64,000 bases of DNA from positions 1 to 64,000 of the forward strand of contig WIXG01000380.1 in the NCBI GenBank assembly GCA_009869945.1. The letters run 5' to 3'. The translations under genes and the position numbers were made by a program. The DNA comes from Mesaphorura yosii. Its lineage: Eukaryota; Arthropoda; Collembola; Poduromorpha; Tullbergiidae. Positions 22,083 to 32,459 of the stretch are shown in pieces. The stretch's first letter is position 1. Every line of letters starts with the position of its first letter. The notes under the pieces were generated by a model. It had not been told where the DNA came from, did not search any database, and was given only the letters and a program-made list of their open reading frames with translations.

Positions 22083-23432
22083 ATGAATAGCATGCCAGGC
22101 TCCAGGGCCGTGTCAAGTGACCCATCTGGCGAACGGACGACCCCTGAGGGCATATTTCGGCTGTACCGTCTCTATTTCACGGTCGTACGTTGGCTTGGTG
22201 TGTACCCATGCAATTACGATGGCTCGTCCCGTTTTGAACTGACCCTTTCGCGTGGTCGACTCGTCCGTGCCTGGTGGTGGTTCAACCTCGTCTACATCTT
22301 CGTGTATTTTATAAAGATTCTCATGATTCTTGGCCTCAACCATTACACTCAATACAAGTACGAGACGATGCGTAACTCGTACATGCTCCAGCTCATCATG
22401 GTCACGGGGCTCGCGTTCGTGGGAACACTCTTCTACTCACAAGCTGTACAAATGGGGTCGGTCACTCAAGTCATCTCCATGTGGCTCAAGCTGGAAAAAT
22501 ATATGGCATCTATTCCTGAGTCGCAGCGCAAGACGAGCCAGCGACATAAATTCCTCAAGATCCAATACGGGTTGTACGGGAGCGCATTCATCTGCTCATG
22601 CTTCACATTGCATGCGATGGGATTCGGGGCGCCACAATTCTCTGTGTTCGTGAGTGCAACCATGATTGGGTTCAATCGCCACCACAATCCCGACTACAGG
22701 TATTACGACATTGACACTGTATGGGAAGGAATCCTGAAGCTCTTGGCGCAAGAAGGTGAGTCTTACACGGGTGTCATTGGTTGGTCACTCATCGGCTCCT
22801 TCGACGTCCTCGTGTCCATGATGTGTCGCACCGTCGTCTACGCACTGGATAAATTACAGGACATGGTCCGAGCACAAGGAGTGGACGTCCTACACCGGCA
22901 GGAACTTTACTCCGCGTGCAGGATCCTCATCGTCAGGATGTCTCAAGTATTTGGTCGTGCAGTATTTCTCCAAGAACTCTTTTGCCTGGCTGTTAATGTA
23001 CTACTGTTGTACGGCGCACTGAAGGAACGCGAAGTCTTCTACTTGTTTGCATTCTTCGTAACGAACGGCAGCGCTCTCACAGTCCGAATATATTTAGTGT
23101 ATCTACCCATGAGCAATGTGTGCACGAAGAGTCTCAAGTTTAGAACGTTCATCACAAAGGCACTCTTGGAGAGGAAAATCAAGCTTCAACTGCAGGCGGG
23201 CGAAGAGGACACGGGCGACGAATGCCCTTCAACGTCAAGATCAGGTCAACAGATACTCGTGCAATGTGATCTGGTTGAGGCGAAGCACCAACACAAAATC
23301 TTGGAAAAGAAAGCAGCAGCATTTCGATACATGGTTTTCCGTCCTTGGGGCTTCCATCGTATCACAGCCAAATCAATCACTGACTATGTTCTGGCCATGT
23401 TTTCATACCTGGTCACAGCACTCAAGATTTAG
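22083..23432 (+). CDS. Gustatory-receptor-like seven-helix chemoreceptor, single exon
   Basis: 449 residues from the ATG at 22083 (MNSMPGSRAV). An in-frame TTG upstream is not a plausible start. It begins with a ~45-residue N-terminus and YRLYFTVVRWLGVYPCNY, the first-helix context typical of insect gustatory receptors, followed by several helices (FNLVYIFVYFIKILMIL, LIMVTGLAFVGTLFY, VFGRAVFLQELFCLAVNVL, EVFYLFAFFVTNGSAL). A hydrophilic loop rich in Glu, Asp and Ser precedes the last helix, FHRITAKSITDYVLAMFSYLVTALKI at the end, in the place of the TYhhhhhQF motif. It has no obvious sequence similarity to the 3.4-8.1-kb trio, so it is a separate subfamily. No lesion is seen. Confidence 0.8.
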   Translation: MNSMPGSRAVSSDPSGERTTPEGIFRLYRLYFTVVRWLGVYPCNYDGSSRFELTLSRGRLVRAWWWFNLVYIFVYFIKILMILGLNHYTQYKYETMRNSYMLQLIMVTGLAFVGTLFYSQAVQMGSVTQVISMWLKLEKYMASIPESQRKTSQRHKFLKIQYGLYGSAFICSCFTLHAMGFGAPQFSVFVSATMIGFNRHHNPDYRYYDIDTVWEGILKLLAQEGESYTGVIGWSLIGSFDVLVSMMCRTVVYALDKLQDMVRAQGVDVLHRQELYSACRILIVRMSQVFGRAVFLQELFCLAVNVLLLYGALKEREVFYLFAFFVTNGSALTVRIYLVYLPMSNVCTKSLKFRTFITKALLERKIKLQLQAGEEDTGDECPSTSRSGQQILVQCDLVEAKHQHKILEKKAAAFRYMVFRPWGFHRITAKSITDYVLAMFSYLVTALKI

Positions 23433-23954
23433 GCTGTACTATTGCAAGTTTTGAAAGTCTGTATTTATAGAAGAAAATGAAAGCAAGCTAGGAGCACTTT
23501 CTTTTTTCTTATCTCTGGCTACAGTTGAATTTTCATTCCGAACAGAGACGATTGCAAATTATTCGCGAATTCAGTCTGTGCGCGCATTACAAAAGCAGAG
23601 TCTAACATTAAACAACATAGACACTAATTGTGAGATCATCGTGACTCAGATTGCCCTCATTGTCATAATAAGTTGACTAAACTAGAGCACATGGTCGCTA
23701 TAAATCCTTGTCCTTAATCTATTTCTTACTAGGGTCACGGGACTTCATGGTGCCGCTTCGCACCACCAACTTCGGTGCGAAGCGCCGAAATATTCCCGTG
23801 TCATAAAAGGGCAAGCGAAAGCATCGTACACAGCACACTTCGACACAAAAAGTTTCAATACATGCACACAAGAAGAACCCCATACGAAATGCGTAAAATT
23901 TACACAGTGCATGAGAAATCAAGTTTTTTTTACTTAGAGGGGGCACTACATGTG
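23433..23954. other. Intergenic, nothing recognised
   Basis: Downstream flank of the receptor gene; no feature supported apart from the repeat that starts at its right end. Confidence 0.5.
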
Positions 23955-24107
23955 TGCATCAAGTTCAAGTCCAAAGGTTGTGCGGAGAGGAGTCGACTCG
24001 GAATATTTGGGAGTCAGAGTCAACTGACTCCAGAAGGCGCGGAGTCCGAGTCAGAATCAGCCAGCTTGACTCCGGGTATGTCGGAATCGACTGGTGAGAA
24101 GCACTAC
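23955..24107. repeat. GACTC-rich dispersed repeat, copy 1
   Basis: Begins TGCATCAAGTTCAAGT and ends GAGAAGCACTAC. It contains GGAGTCAG-AGTCAA-CTGACTCC (24010-24031), a perfect 8-bp hairpin, and many GAGTC/GACTC words. About 85-90% alike by eye to 27564-27732 in the same orientation. Confidence 0.85.
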
Positions 24108-24305
24108 GTGGTTTGTAAATGCGAACCGAATGGAAGCTGACGATGCAGCCGAGCGGATGCATGTCTGGAGCGAAGGTCACTATCTGGATGTGTTTTCCCA
24201 GTTTCTCCGTCATTGTCTCTTCACCCGGGCCTTGGCGTACGTCGATCGCTCAGGGAAGAGGCTGGAGAGGAGATGGAAATAATGATTCAGCGCTGGATGC
24301 ATTAA

Positions 24306-24551
24306 ACTTTTTACGGAGAAATCGAGCCACATCCTGCGTGGTGGACCCATGACACCAACGACTACGACTACCACGACCATTATCCCCTGATTGCCATTCC
24401 GTACACGCAAATGGATTCAAACGATGTCACAATTGACTCCCTACTCAAAGTCAGCCTGCGTATTGAAGAAGGAAACAATGGCAATGGCGAAGAAAGTGAA
24501 GAGACGGAGATGATATGGTGCAGTGAAGACTACGACATTGATGTGAATTAA
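24306..24551 (+). other. Unrecognised open segment, possible gene fragment
   Basis: An open stretch of about 80 codons without a start, ending at a TAA at 24551. The translation has an aromatic/acidic character (HPAWWTHDTNDYDYHDHYP, then IPYTQMDSNDVTIDSLLK, then an acidic end EMIWCSEDYDIDVN). Codon content looks protein-like but no family was recognised. It could be a last exon, or an exon orphaned by rearrangement between the two flanking repeats. Confidence 0.3.
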
Positions 24552-24950
24552 CGATTACGAATTAGAATTTCATCAGCTTGTTTCTGGCTAGTGAAGCACT
24601 AAATTCTTAGTTGACACTGGCATCTGTCTATTCCATTTCATTCGATTGAAATTTACAACACTTCATTTGCTATTGCTGTGCTGTCATGTGTACGAGTCAA
24701 AGCAAAACTCACAAATACCACGAAACTTGTCATTGTCACTCTGTGAAAGGATTAAGACACTGTCACACAAATTACGGATTACGGCACGGATTACCGTATC
24801 GAATAACGCAGTTGATGGATGAATATATGCGAGGCATTTCTCTAATCTGTAACCCACGATTAACGGTTTATCCTTTCATCCATTGGATTCTGTCCTTCAG
24901 TTTTGCATATGGAATTGCACGACACGATTTGTTCGTTTTACAAAAAAAGC

Positions 24951-26624
24951 ATGTTTCGTGGATTACATTTTGTCGTGCTTGTAGAGCTTGCTTGGCTGGT
25001 GCGCTTTGGCGGCACGGTCGAGCAATACGAAATCATTGACAATTGTGGCGATAGGGGCGACGGGACACCACCACGATGGGCAATAAATTTTGCATGCAAC
25101 GACACATTCCCAAAAGAACAGTTTGTGAATTGGGACGAGCTCGGGTTGAACCTGGGGGAAGACGAGCTGCAAGGATTCTTCTACGTCACCAAGGCGACAA
25201 TACCGGGAATACTCGTAGCAGATTACACGCAAGGCGTCGTGGAAGCTCTGATAACGTTTCGATACTACAGCACAATAGATGTCCCTGTGCGCAATCTGGT
25301 ACCTGCCCCAGAAGAGGAGGATCCCTTCCGCGGGTTCCCGAAATCGACCGGGACCAACTGGACTGAAAGGAGCCTGTCCATTGAAAACATGACGCAACCA
25401 GTAAGACCATTCCTGTTGTAAAGTTTGTTGTCGTTTGGTGGTGTTTTTTTTAAAAATATATTGTGTCTTTCGCATTTCCAGGTCCAATTACTTATTTTCA
25501 TGGCAACTGAGGGGGAAACAGCTTTCTTCCTGCTGGAGTGGATCGAGGTGAAGTTTGAAGACGGTCTGCCACAATCTTCAACGACGACGGAAATGGCAAC
25601 CAGTTCGGAGGCGCCTCCGACATCCACCTCTACGAAAGACCCAACTCCTTCGGACGAACCAACTTCAACGCAGCCGACGTCAACGGAGCAGACAACTTCA
25701 ACGGAGCAGACAACTTCAACGGAGCAGCCAACTTCACCGGAGCATCCGAGTTCAACTCCAACGGAGCAGCCAACCTCAACAGAGCAGTCATCTTCAACGG
25801 AGCAGTCAATTTCAACAGAGCAGCCTACTTCAATGGAGCAGACTACTTCTGCCTCATCAACTTCAACCGAAGCAGCGACGGGGACATCGACAGAAGACTC
25901 ATCTCTCACGGGAGGCGCTTCACCAACAACTACGGATACAGCGACAACTACTGTCGGCACCTCAACATCCACTGAAGAAATCGCGACATCTACCGAAATT
26001 TCAACAGAAGCAACATCAACTAATTCGGAGGAGCCTCCAGTATCCGTATCAACTGAAGAACCATCGACAACGGATGATCCCGTGGAAACCACACCAACAT
26101 CAACCGACGCACAACCAACCTCAAGCATGTTGCCGACAAACCAGCCGCCGTCAACTACCACAGCAACCACTCCCAGAACAACTACGACTTCAACTCCGCA
26201 TCCAACCGATCCCCAATCGACAACGGAGGTCCCCTCCACAGAGGAGCCGATCACTACGCCATTTGGCGCTGCTGCTAGCAGCAATAGTGGGCTGGAGGCG
26301 TATCACATCGTGCTTATCGGAGCTGGCGGTGCAGTACTGGCTGGGGTTGCTGTGGCAGGTGGATTTTACAGCTGTCACAACAGGGCAACTGGAGACAAGG
26401 CTCGCCTCCAGGAACCTGAAGCAGAATGGCATGACGATTACGGAGCCGAGCAACAGAGGTTCTACGGCTCCCGGCCGCATCCACCGCCACCCGCTTCCGT
26501 TCAAAATTACTACAACAGTTTCCCTCCAGCCGCAGGCGCAGGAGCGCCATCAGCTATGTACACTGCAGCAAGCACGCGCTTTGTACCCGGCCAAATTCTG
26601 CCGAGACTTACCAAAATGAGTTGA
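24951..26624 (+). CDS. Mucin-like single-pass membrane protein, orphan ectodomain
   Basis: Two exons, 24951-25400 and 25482-26624, joined across an 81-bp intron in phase 0; 530 residues. The ATG at 24951 gives MFRGLHFVVLVELAWLV, a signal peptide. Residues ~25-177 form a folded-looking ectodomain with two Cys (NCGDRGDG, FACNDTFP) and N-glycosylation sequons (NDTF, NWTE, NMTQ). Residues ~178-414 are a Thr/Ser/Pro/Glu mucin stalk with a TSTEQ-type repeat. A transmembrane helix at ~424-446 (HIVLIGAGGAVLAGVAVAGGF) is followed by an ~80-residue tail with a PPPP stretch. An AATAAA lies at 26715-26720. The architecture suggests a heavily O-glycosylated apical or gut-surface protein; the ectodomain matches no family I know. 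It lies between two direct copies of a ~160-bp repeat. Confidence 0.85.
25678..25850 (+). repeat. Internal tandem repeat encoding TSTEQ units
   Basis: Repeated ~15-18-bp units of the form ACTTCAACGGAGCAG encode TSTEQTTSTEQTTSTEQPTS and variants, the variable-number part of the mucin stalk. Confidence 0.85.
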
Positions 26625-27563
26625 GGATATCACGGGCATTTTGAGGGGTGAGACCCCCAGCGCCAGTAGGCGCTAAGCCACTTTTTAACTAATTGATTAG
26701 ATAATTAGCGAAGCAATAAACGTTTGACACCGGCACACGATTAAAATCTAGAATTGGGCTCAACAACAAATTAAAATACAACCGGCCAGGGTGGGCGGGG
26801 TACTGGCAGTGGTGCTGGAGGTGTCCGCGCTTCATCGGCGGAGGTTCTCCGCCGCTTAAACCGCAGTATTTCCCCTACAAACCGCCACATGCTGCTGCTT
26901 CTGTATTGTTTACTGTAGTACTGTACTTACTGTACTGTTTCTTTTCAAGTTGAAACACTGTAATTTCTGACACCAGAAATTTCTGACTTTAGAAATACAA
27001 TTTTCGAAATAGAGGTGAGTCCATGCCAGATTTTCACGGCCCAGCCCATAGCCATTTTGCCTAGCTCAGTCCAGCGCCAAGGGGAGACCCCCTGATGTCA
27101 ACTTTTTACTGTAAAATTTTATTAAACTGCCATCGTTTTGAAGTTGAGCATATTATAATTTTAATTAAAAAATATGATTTTATTTCAATTTTTCTGAGTA
27201 GGCTATGGGTGGTACACTCAATCAAGTTTTTAAGGGGTTATGGGTGGCAGACGTAGCCGTGGGCACGGCATGACCCGGATTGGAAAATAAAACCCAGCCG
27301 GGACTCCGCTCTAATTTGAAAATTGTAACCCAGGCGTCAGAACTTTCTGACACCAGAAATTTCCGTCAGGATTTTGACTGTATCGACGCAATTTGTTCTA
27401 TACTAGTTGCAAATAGCATCCCAGACTGGCGATTTGGTGACAGCTTCCCCTGCTTCATCGAACATCCGGCGCCATGCACTCGGATCAATCGTCTCCGCCA
27501 TATGAAGCAGCGCTCCGATAAACTCCTCCGTGTAAAGATGTTTGGGAAGACGACGGCATCCTT
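26625..27563. other. Repeat-like mosaic downstream of the mucin gene
   Basis: No gene. A 20-bp sequence TTTCTGACACCAGAAATTTC occurs twice (26964-26983 and 27344-27363) and its core can pair with itself (TTTCTG-ACAC-CAGAAA). Several short GGGG-AGACCCCC and GGCGGAG/CTCCGCC palindromes occur. This looks like degraded mobile sequence but no ends or family could be fixed. Confidence 0.45.
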
Positions 27564-27732
27564 TGCATCAAGTTCAAGTACAAAGGTGATGCGGAGAGGA
27601 GTCGACTCGGAATATTTGGGAGTCAGAGTCAACTGACTCCGGAGTTGACTCCAGGGAGCGCGGAGTCGGAGTCAGAATCAGTCAGCTTGACTCCAAGTCG
27701 ACTCATGAATTGATTCCATTGAGAAGCACTAC
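27564..27732. repeat. GACTC-rich dispersed repeat, copy 2
   Basis: Direct-orientation copy of 23955-24107 with the same ends (TGCATCAAGTTCAAGT ... GAGAAGCACTAC) and small insertions, including an extra GGAGTTGACTCCA block. Confidence 0.85.
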
Positions 27733-28168
27733 AGCCGTCCATGCGCGTTTCCCGTGAGATTCCGCCCCAGCCCCGGATACTTCTTGCGGAATCGGTCTGG
27801 AAGTCATATTGAGAGCCAGCCCAAGTCTCGCTCCAGCAAGCCTTCTTCGGTATCCGGGTAATTTGCTCATCGGAAGCCGTGGTCGCCCGCAAACAGGAGA
27901 ACTGTGTCGTACGTACGCGTACACACAAGCAAGCAGCTGTGAGTTCGATGCGGCTGCCATTGTGGGCTAATCAGCTGAAAAATAGAAACCTGCTTCATGA
28001 AAAAGAGGCTTTGACTTTGAACGGGAAAGTCACAGCTTTGCCGAGTTTACTTGCCGTTTCATTTCTTTTATATTCGTCACAAATACGTACATAAAGAGCA
28101 GCACAGTTTAACAATCATTTAATGAATTGTCGACGCTGATACACACGTGCTGCGAGAGGCTGGTCATG
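27733..28168. other. 3' flank of the zinc-finger gene
   Basis: No gene recognised on either strand. The part next to 28168 is probably 3' UTR of the zinc-finger gene. Confidence 0.45.
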
Positions 28169-31100
28169 CTATTGAAGAGGACGCCGCATGACACACATTT
28201 GTACGTGCAGTGTTGGTGTTGGCGGGGGGGGCTGTGGCCGGGCGTGAGCAGAAGCAGGAGCAGCAGTGGTGGTAGAGGTATTGAATGTGCACGCGGGGAC
28301 GATGTATGAGACTGGGAGACTCGAAGTCGGTGTCGATGGCGGCCGTGAGGCCACGATGTTGCCGTTGTCGTTATCAGCACCTTCGTCGTCAACGGTTGGC
28401 AGAATCATCTCATTCTCTTCGACTTCGTCTTCACTGTCTCCCAAAACAATTTCTTCTATTTCTGGAGCCTTCAGTGACGAAAAAGGGTCGGACTCCTGAG
28501 CTGCTGCAGCTGTGGCCGTGCCTGCGTTGGCGCTCGCAGAATTTTCTGAAAGGAAAAGAAAAATAGTAAATCTGATGCAAGACGCAATAATTTAATCCAA
28601 TTAGAATTAAGATAAGATTTATGGTTACCAGCCTACCTTCGTCGTAATGCAAAGTCAGCGGCTCTTCTTCACGAGTTTGGGCACGGATCGCGTTGGCGCC
28701 GATCATCCTGAATCGTACCGCCGGTGGTTGCGGCGCTCGCTGCACCGGGCCTGAGTTGAGCCCCTTCATGACCTTCCAGCTCATCGCCGTCATGACTTCC
28801 TGCACTTCCTCCACGGTCTTCCGCCCAGTGACACCAAATTCCAGCGCCGTCTCCGAATCGGGTAGCATCAGCGGATCGACGTCGTTCTCGCTCTCTCCGT
28901 TCTCCATGAAGAATTCCTGCTCCTGTGACACAATGACGAGATCCGATTGACAATGCGAATGCGCGTCGACGTCAATCTCAGCAGCCACGGCGTAGGCGCT
29001 AGCAGTGGGTTCGGCGCCCGCCACCCCCGCGCCCACTTTGGCTGCACTTATATCAGTCTTCACGAGCGACAGCGCCCGTGCAGCGTCCGACGCAGTCAGG
29101 CTGCTCTTGTCGAGCCCAGCAAAAGCAGCTTTCCTCATTTCCATATTTTTCCTGATTGTGAACTCGTCCGGCCCCGCCGCGGTAAACTCGGTCTTGTGTG
29201 CGTAGCGCTCGTGCAGCGTCTTCCCCACCGGGCTAGCGAGCACCAGTGGGCAAAAACGGCATCTGACGAATGCCTGCGGGTGGAAGTTCCCAGGCCCGTT
29301 TGCGATTATGATTTCATCGGGTACGCTTGGGTGCTGCTGACTCTTGCTGGTGTTGGTGTTTTTATGCGACCTATTCATGTGTGTGTTCCGGGTCGTCGCC
29401 CGAGCGAAAGCCGCCGAACACATTGAACACTTGTACGGCTTCTCGCCGGTGTGGACCCGTTCATGTTGCACGAGCTTGTATCTGGTGGGAAACGGTCTGT
29501 AACACTGGAGACACTTGTAGACTTTCGGCTGGCTTTCGTCTCGGGGCCGGATGGAAGGCTCAGGCTGCTTCTTCTTCTCCTCATCAGCCGCCTGCACGGT
29601 TCGCACTGAACTCGTATTCGGAGCTTCGACCAGCTCCTCCATCTGCTCACTGGTTGTATTCGACTCGATTGGCGGTGTCGTGATCTTGTGAACGATGTGG
29701 CGGTGGTTTATCATCCCCATGCGGCTTAAGCTGACGTGCGAGCAGAGTTCACAGGTCAAAAACGCGAGCGATGAGCGTCGCTTCACCGGAGACGTCATCA
29801 TTATTTTGCGTTGTGGCTGTGACTGAGGTTGGCCAGTTTGGCTAACGGTCCCGGCCGTCGGAGGCGGAATGAGGGAAATGTTGATACTTCTTCGGTTGAG
29901 AGCGGCGAGGGCAAGCGATAGCTCACTGACTTCTCCTTCGGCGCCCGCGCCGACGTTCTGACCCTTTCCTTTGCCCGTTTCGGTAACTTCGTCAGTGTCA
30001 GCTGCTGCCGCTGCTTTCTGCGCCAACCCACACACTTTCAAGTGCTGCCACAATGCTGATGGGAATTTGTACGTCCGCCGGCAGAAGGGACACGTGGTCA
30101 TTGTGAGTGTCGGTGGACATTTCCGCATTTCGTTGTATGGGCAAGCCCCACGCTGATGTTGTGCTAACGCTGACGGGAAAGGGAAAGTCCGCTGGCAGCC
30201 TTGGCATGTTCTAGGCCCTAGATTGCGTTGGCCTTGTCTTCGCTTTCGTTTTCGCATGGAGCACAACTGAAGATGACTCATCAAGCCCGCCACGCCGACG
30301 CATGACTGTGAGCAATTTGGGCAGAGTCTAGCAGCTGGGCTGGGGCCATAGCGCCTGGGAGCTCGCTCGCGGTCGTCGCGAGATTCAATTTCTATTGCAA
30401 ATCCCTGGTAGTTTTCGCTGCTTTGGCTCGTTCTTGGCCTTTCACCTTTTTTCCTTCGTTGGGGGCACACTTTAAAGTGGTTCATTAATCCTGAGACGCC
30501 TACGCAAGTATGAGAACAGTGTGGACAGACTTTCACGGTTGGGTTGGGCCCACGACCGCGCCCCGGAACTCGATCCGGACGCTCACTGCAAAATCGCTGG
30601 TGTTGTTGGCAGAATGACGGATACTTGAATACTTTCTGGCAATAAGGACATATACAGTCGGCTTCGGAGTAGTCGCTCCGTCTCCCTCGGCCACGTCTTT
30701 CTCCATTGGCGCTGCCTGATGTTGCCTCTAGCTTGGAAGTCTTTGGTTTGGTAGGCCATTCCAATGATACTGGGTGCTTGGCAAATATTTTCTTGCGTAA
30801 AGGAGTTTCGGGAAATGCGTCGATGTTCATTGGCTTGACTTTGAAGATTTTGTAAAACGGTGATCTATAAAAGGAAGGAACAAATTATAAACAAATCGCA
30901 GGCTATAAAGTTAAAGGCATAGACATGTCTTACTTTTGATTAGATTCAACTTGTTCGGGATGCTCAGTCTCTTCGTGGCACATTACTTTGTTGAGTCCTA
31001 CTTTCTCGGGATATGCATTGGCACAAAATCGACATCCGATCCAGTACTGTTCCGCCAAAGATTTCTGTAACCATTCCAAAACAAGATATTATTCGTTGCC

Positions 31101-31458
31101 CAATGCTCATTTTAAACCTTTTAAACCATCCCTACTTTTATTGCAACTGAATATGACTTACGTTGTGGCGAGCCTCGGCCAACTTGGACATCCAGTGAGA
31201 TCGTCCTCGACTGCCTCGACCACGTTTCTTAGGAGTGGGTTCACAGCCTTCATCTTCACTTTCGGCATAATTAATCGAGTACCGATACCTTCGCGTGAGG
31301 TCCCCGTCGAGTGTACATGAGTCTGGTTTCTGATCTTCTGCGGGCGAGGTGGATGCGGTTGCGGAATACACGGAGCTGATAACACAGATCGGGGCAGAAA
31401 AATCCTCACCCGGCTCCTGTTTGACGGCGGCTGCCGGCTGTTCACGATCGAAGCCCAT
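28169..31458 (-). CDS. Zinc-finger protein with tandem CCHC-type and C2H2 fingers
   Basis: Four coding exons: 31458-31162, 31064-30934, 30864-28637, 28545-28169; phases 0, 2 and 1 all match, giving 1,010 residues. The ATG has a good context (CCCATGG). Residues ~110-125 hold a first Cys pair (GCRFC). Then come five fingers whose last ligand is Cys: about 215-235, 256-276, 324-344, 363-384 and 401-421, of two alternating designs (CPYC..FKYPS..H...C and CPHCS..CVGVSGLM.H...C). Ordinary C2H2 fingers follow at ~514-535, 594-614, 622-643 (joined by HTGEKPYKC) and 687-709. The C-terminus is Glu/Asp- and Pro-rich. Likely a nuclear DNA- or RNA-binding regulator; I do not recognise an orthologue. A C8 run near the end may mark a frame problem (see findings). 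It shares a 1-kb 5' region with the divergent RING gene. Confidence 0.85.
28224..28231. repeat. G8/C8 homopolymer in the last zinc-finger-gene exon
   Basis: Eight consecutive G (C on the coding strand). Downstream of it the finger-like YKCVSCGVLFNSMTSLSQHVC lies in a different frame from the upstream coding frame. Confidence 0.9.
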
Positions 31459-32459
31459 GGCGCCTTAATTAAGACGCTTGCTCTCCATTATTAGTCTACC
31501 TAAAATAAATCACTAATCTAATCATTGACTGATAAAGAATTTAGAAATGAGGAACAACGATAAGTTGGCTAGCTGCGTCCGTCTCCTTTCATTTCGCACT
31601 TCGATCTGTCGCTGCCAATCTCCTTTTCAAACGCCCGCTGCTTGCTGGCTTGCTCAGACGAACAAAGAATCTTGGAGTCTTGATTATCTTTCCCTTCCTG
31701 TGCACTGTTGAAAGGGTTAAACTCGCTTTGGTTTGGATGCAATGTTATTGTTAACAATGTTAACTGACCTGAGTTTATTTTATTGTCTGCCATTCGTCCT
31801 TTCCAAATTTTGTCTCGGTATCGGTATAATTGCAGTTAATGACCGCGATGGAAAGACGGAAGCATTAGGTTTGTGAAGCTGATTACACGCTTAGACTACT
31901 TCATTGGCTTTGGGAAAGAGGAATTCCAACTCCTACGGTCGAAGATCTCACGTGGAGGAGCATTAGACGCTATGGCATTGTTGATAAGGTCGGTTAGTTG
32001 AGTTGAGAAATTTTCGATTTTGATCGAATTTAATTTGTTACCGATTCAATTGACAGAGGCGAGGTGGTATGCCGAAAGACTGTTGACGACATGACGAAGA
32101 TTCTGATTTTATCGGGACAAGAAAAACAAAAAAAATTGGCTTCTCTTTATAGTCGGGACGTATCTCAGAACTCAGACCATCGCAATTTGAATTTGCTTAT
32201 CGAGAACATCACAATTTGAATCTTATTTGAAGAAACTCACTGTTCACCGCAACTGCATTGCGAATGCCGGTCGGCACTCGACTCTCGCTTGTGCCTTGTG
32301 TATTTGAGCTCAGGGAACCAAACGTCAATTTAGGTTTTAGTGTTTAGTCGTCTGTCTTCCAGAAATCCTCCCTCGTTTTAATTCATTTAAGATTTATTAA
32401 GCTGGAAGTTTATTTAACAGTAACAGAACAGAATTTCGCATTAGCTTTGACTTTCGGCC
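31459..32459. other. Divergent promoter region between the zinc-finger and RING genes
   Basis: About 1 kb between two start codons pointing away from each other. On the minus strand TTTTAG at about 31502 could be the acceptor of a 5' UTR exon of the zinc-finger gene. No TATA box stands out, consistent with housekeeping-type promoters. Confidence 0.5.

Noticed and set aside
25265-26284. A 339-codon minus-strand open frame opposite the mucin gene
   Set aside because: It is the reverse of the Thr/Ser/Glu repeat codons and gives only a Val/Asp/Ser low-complexity translation.
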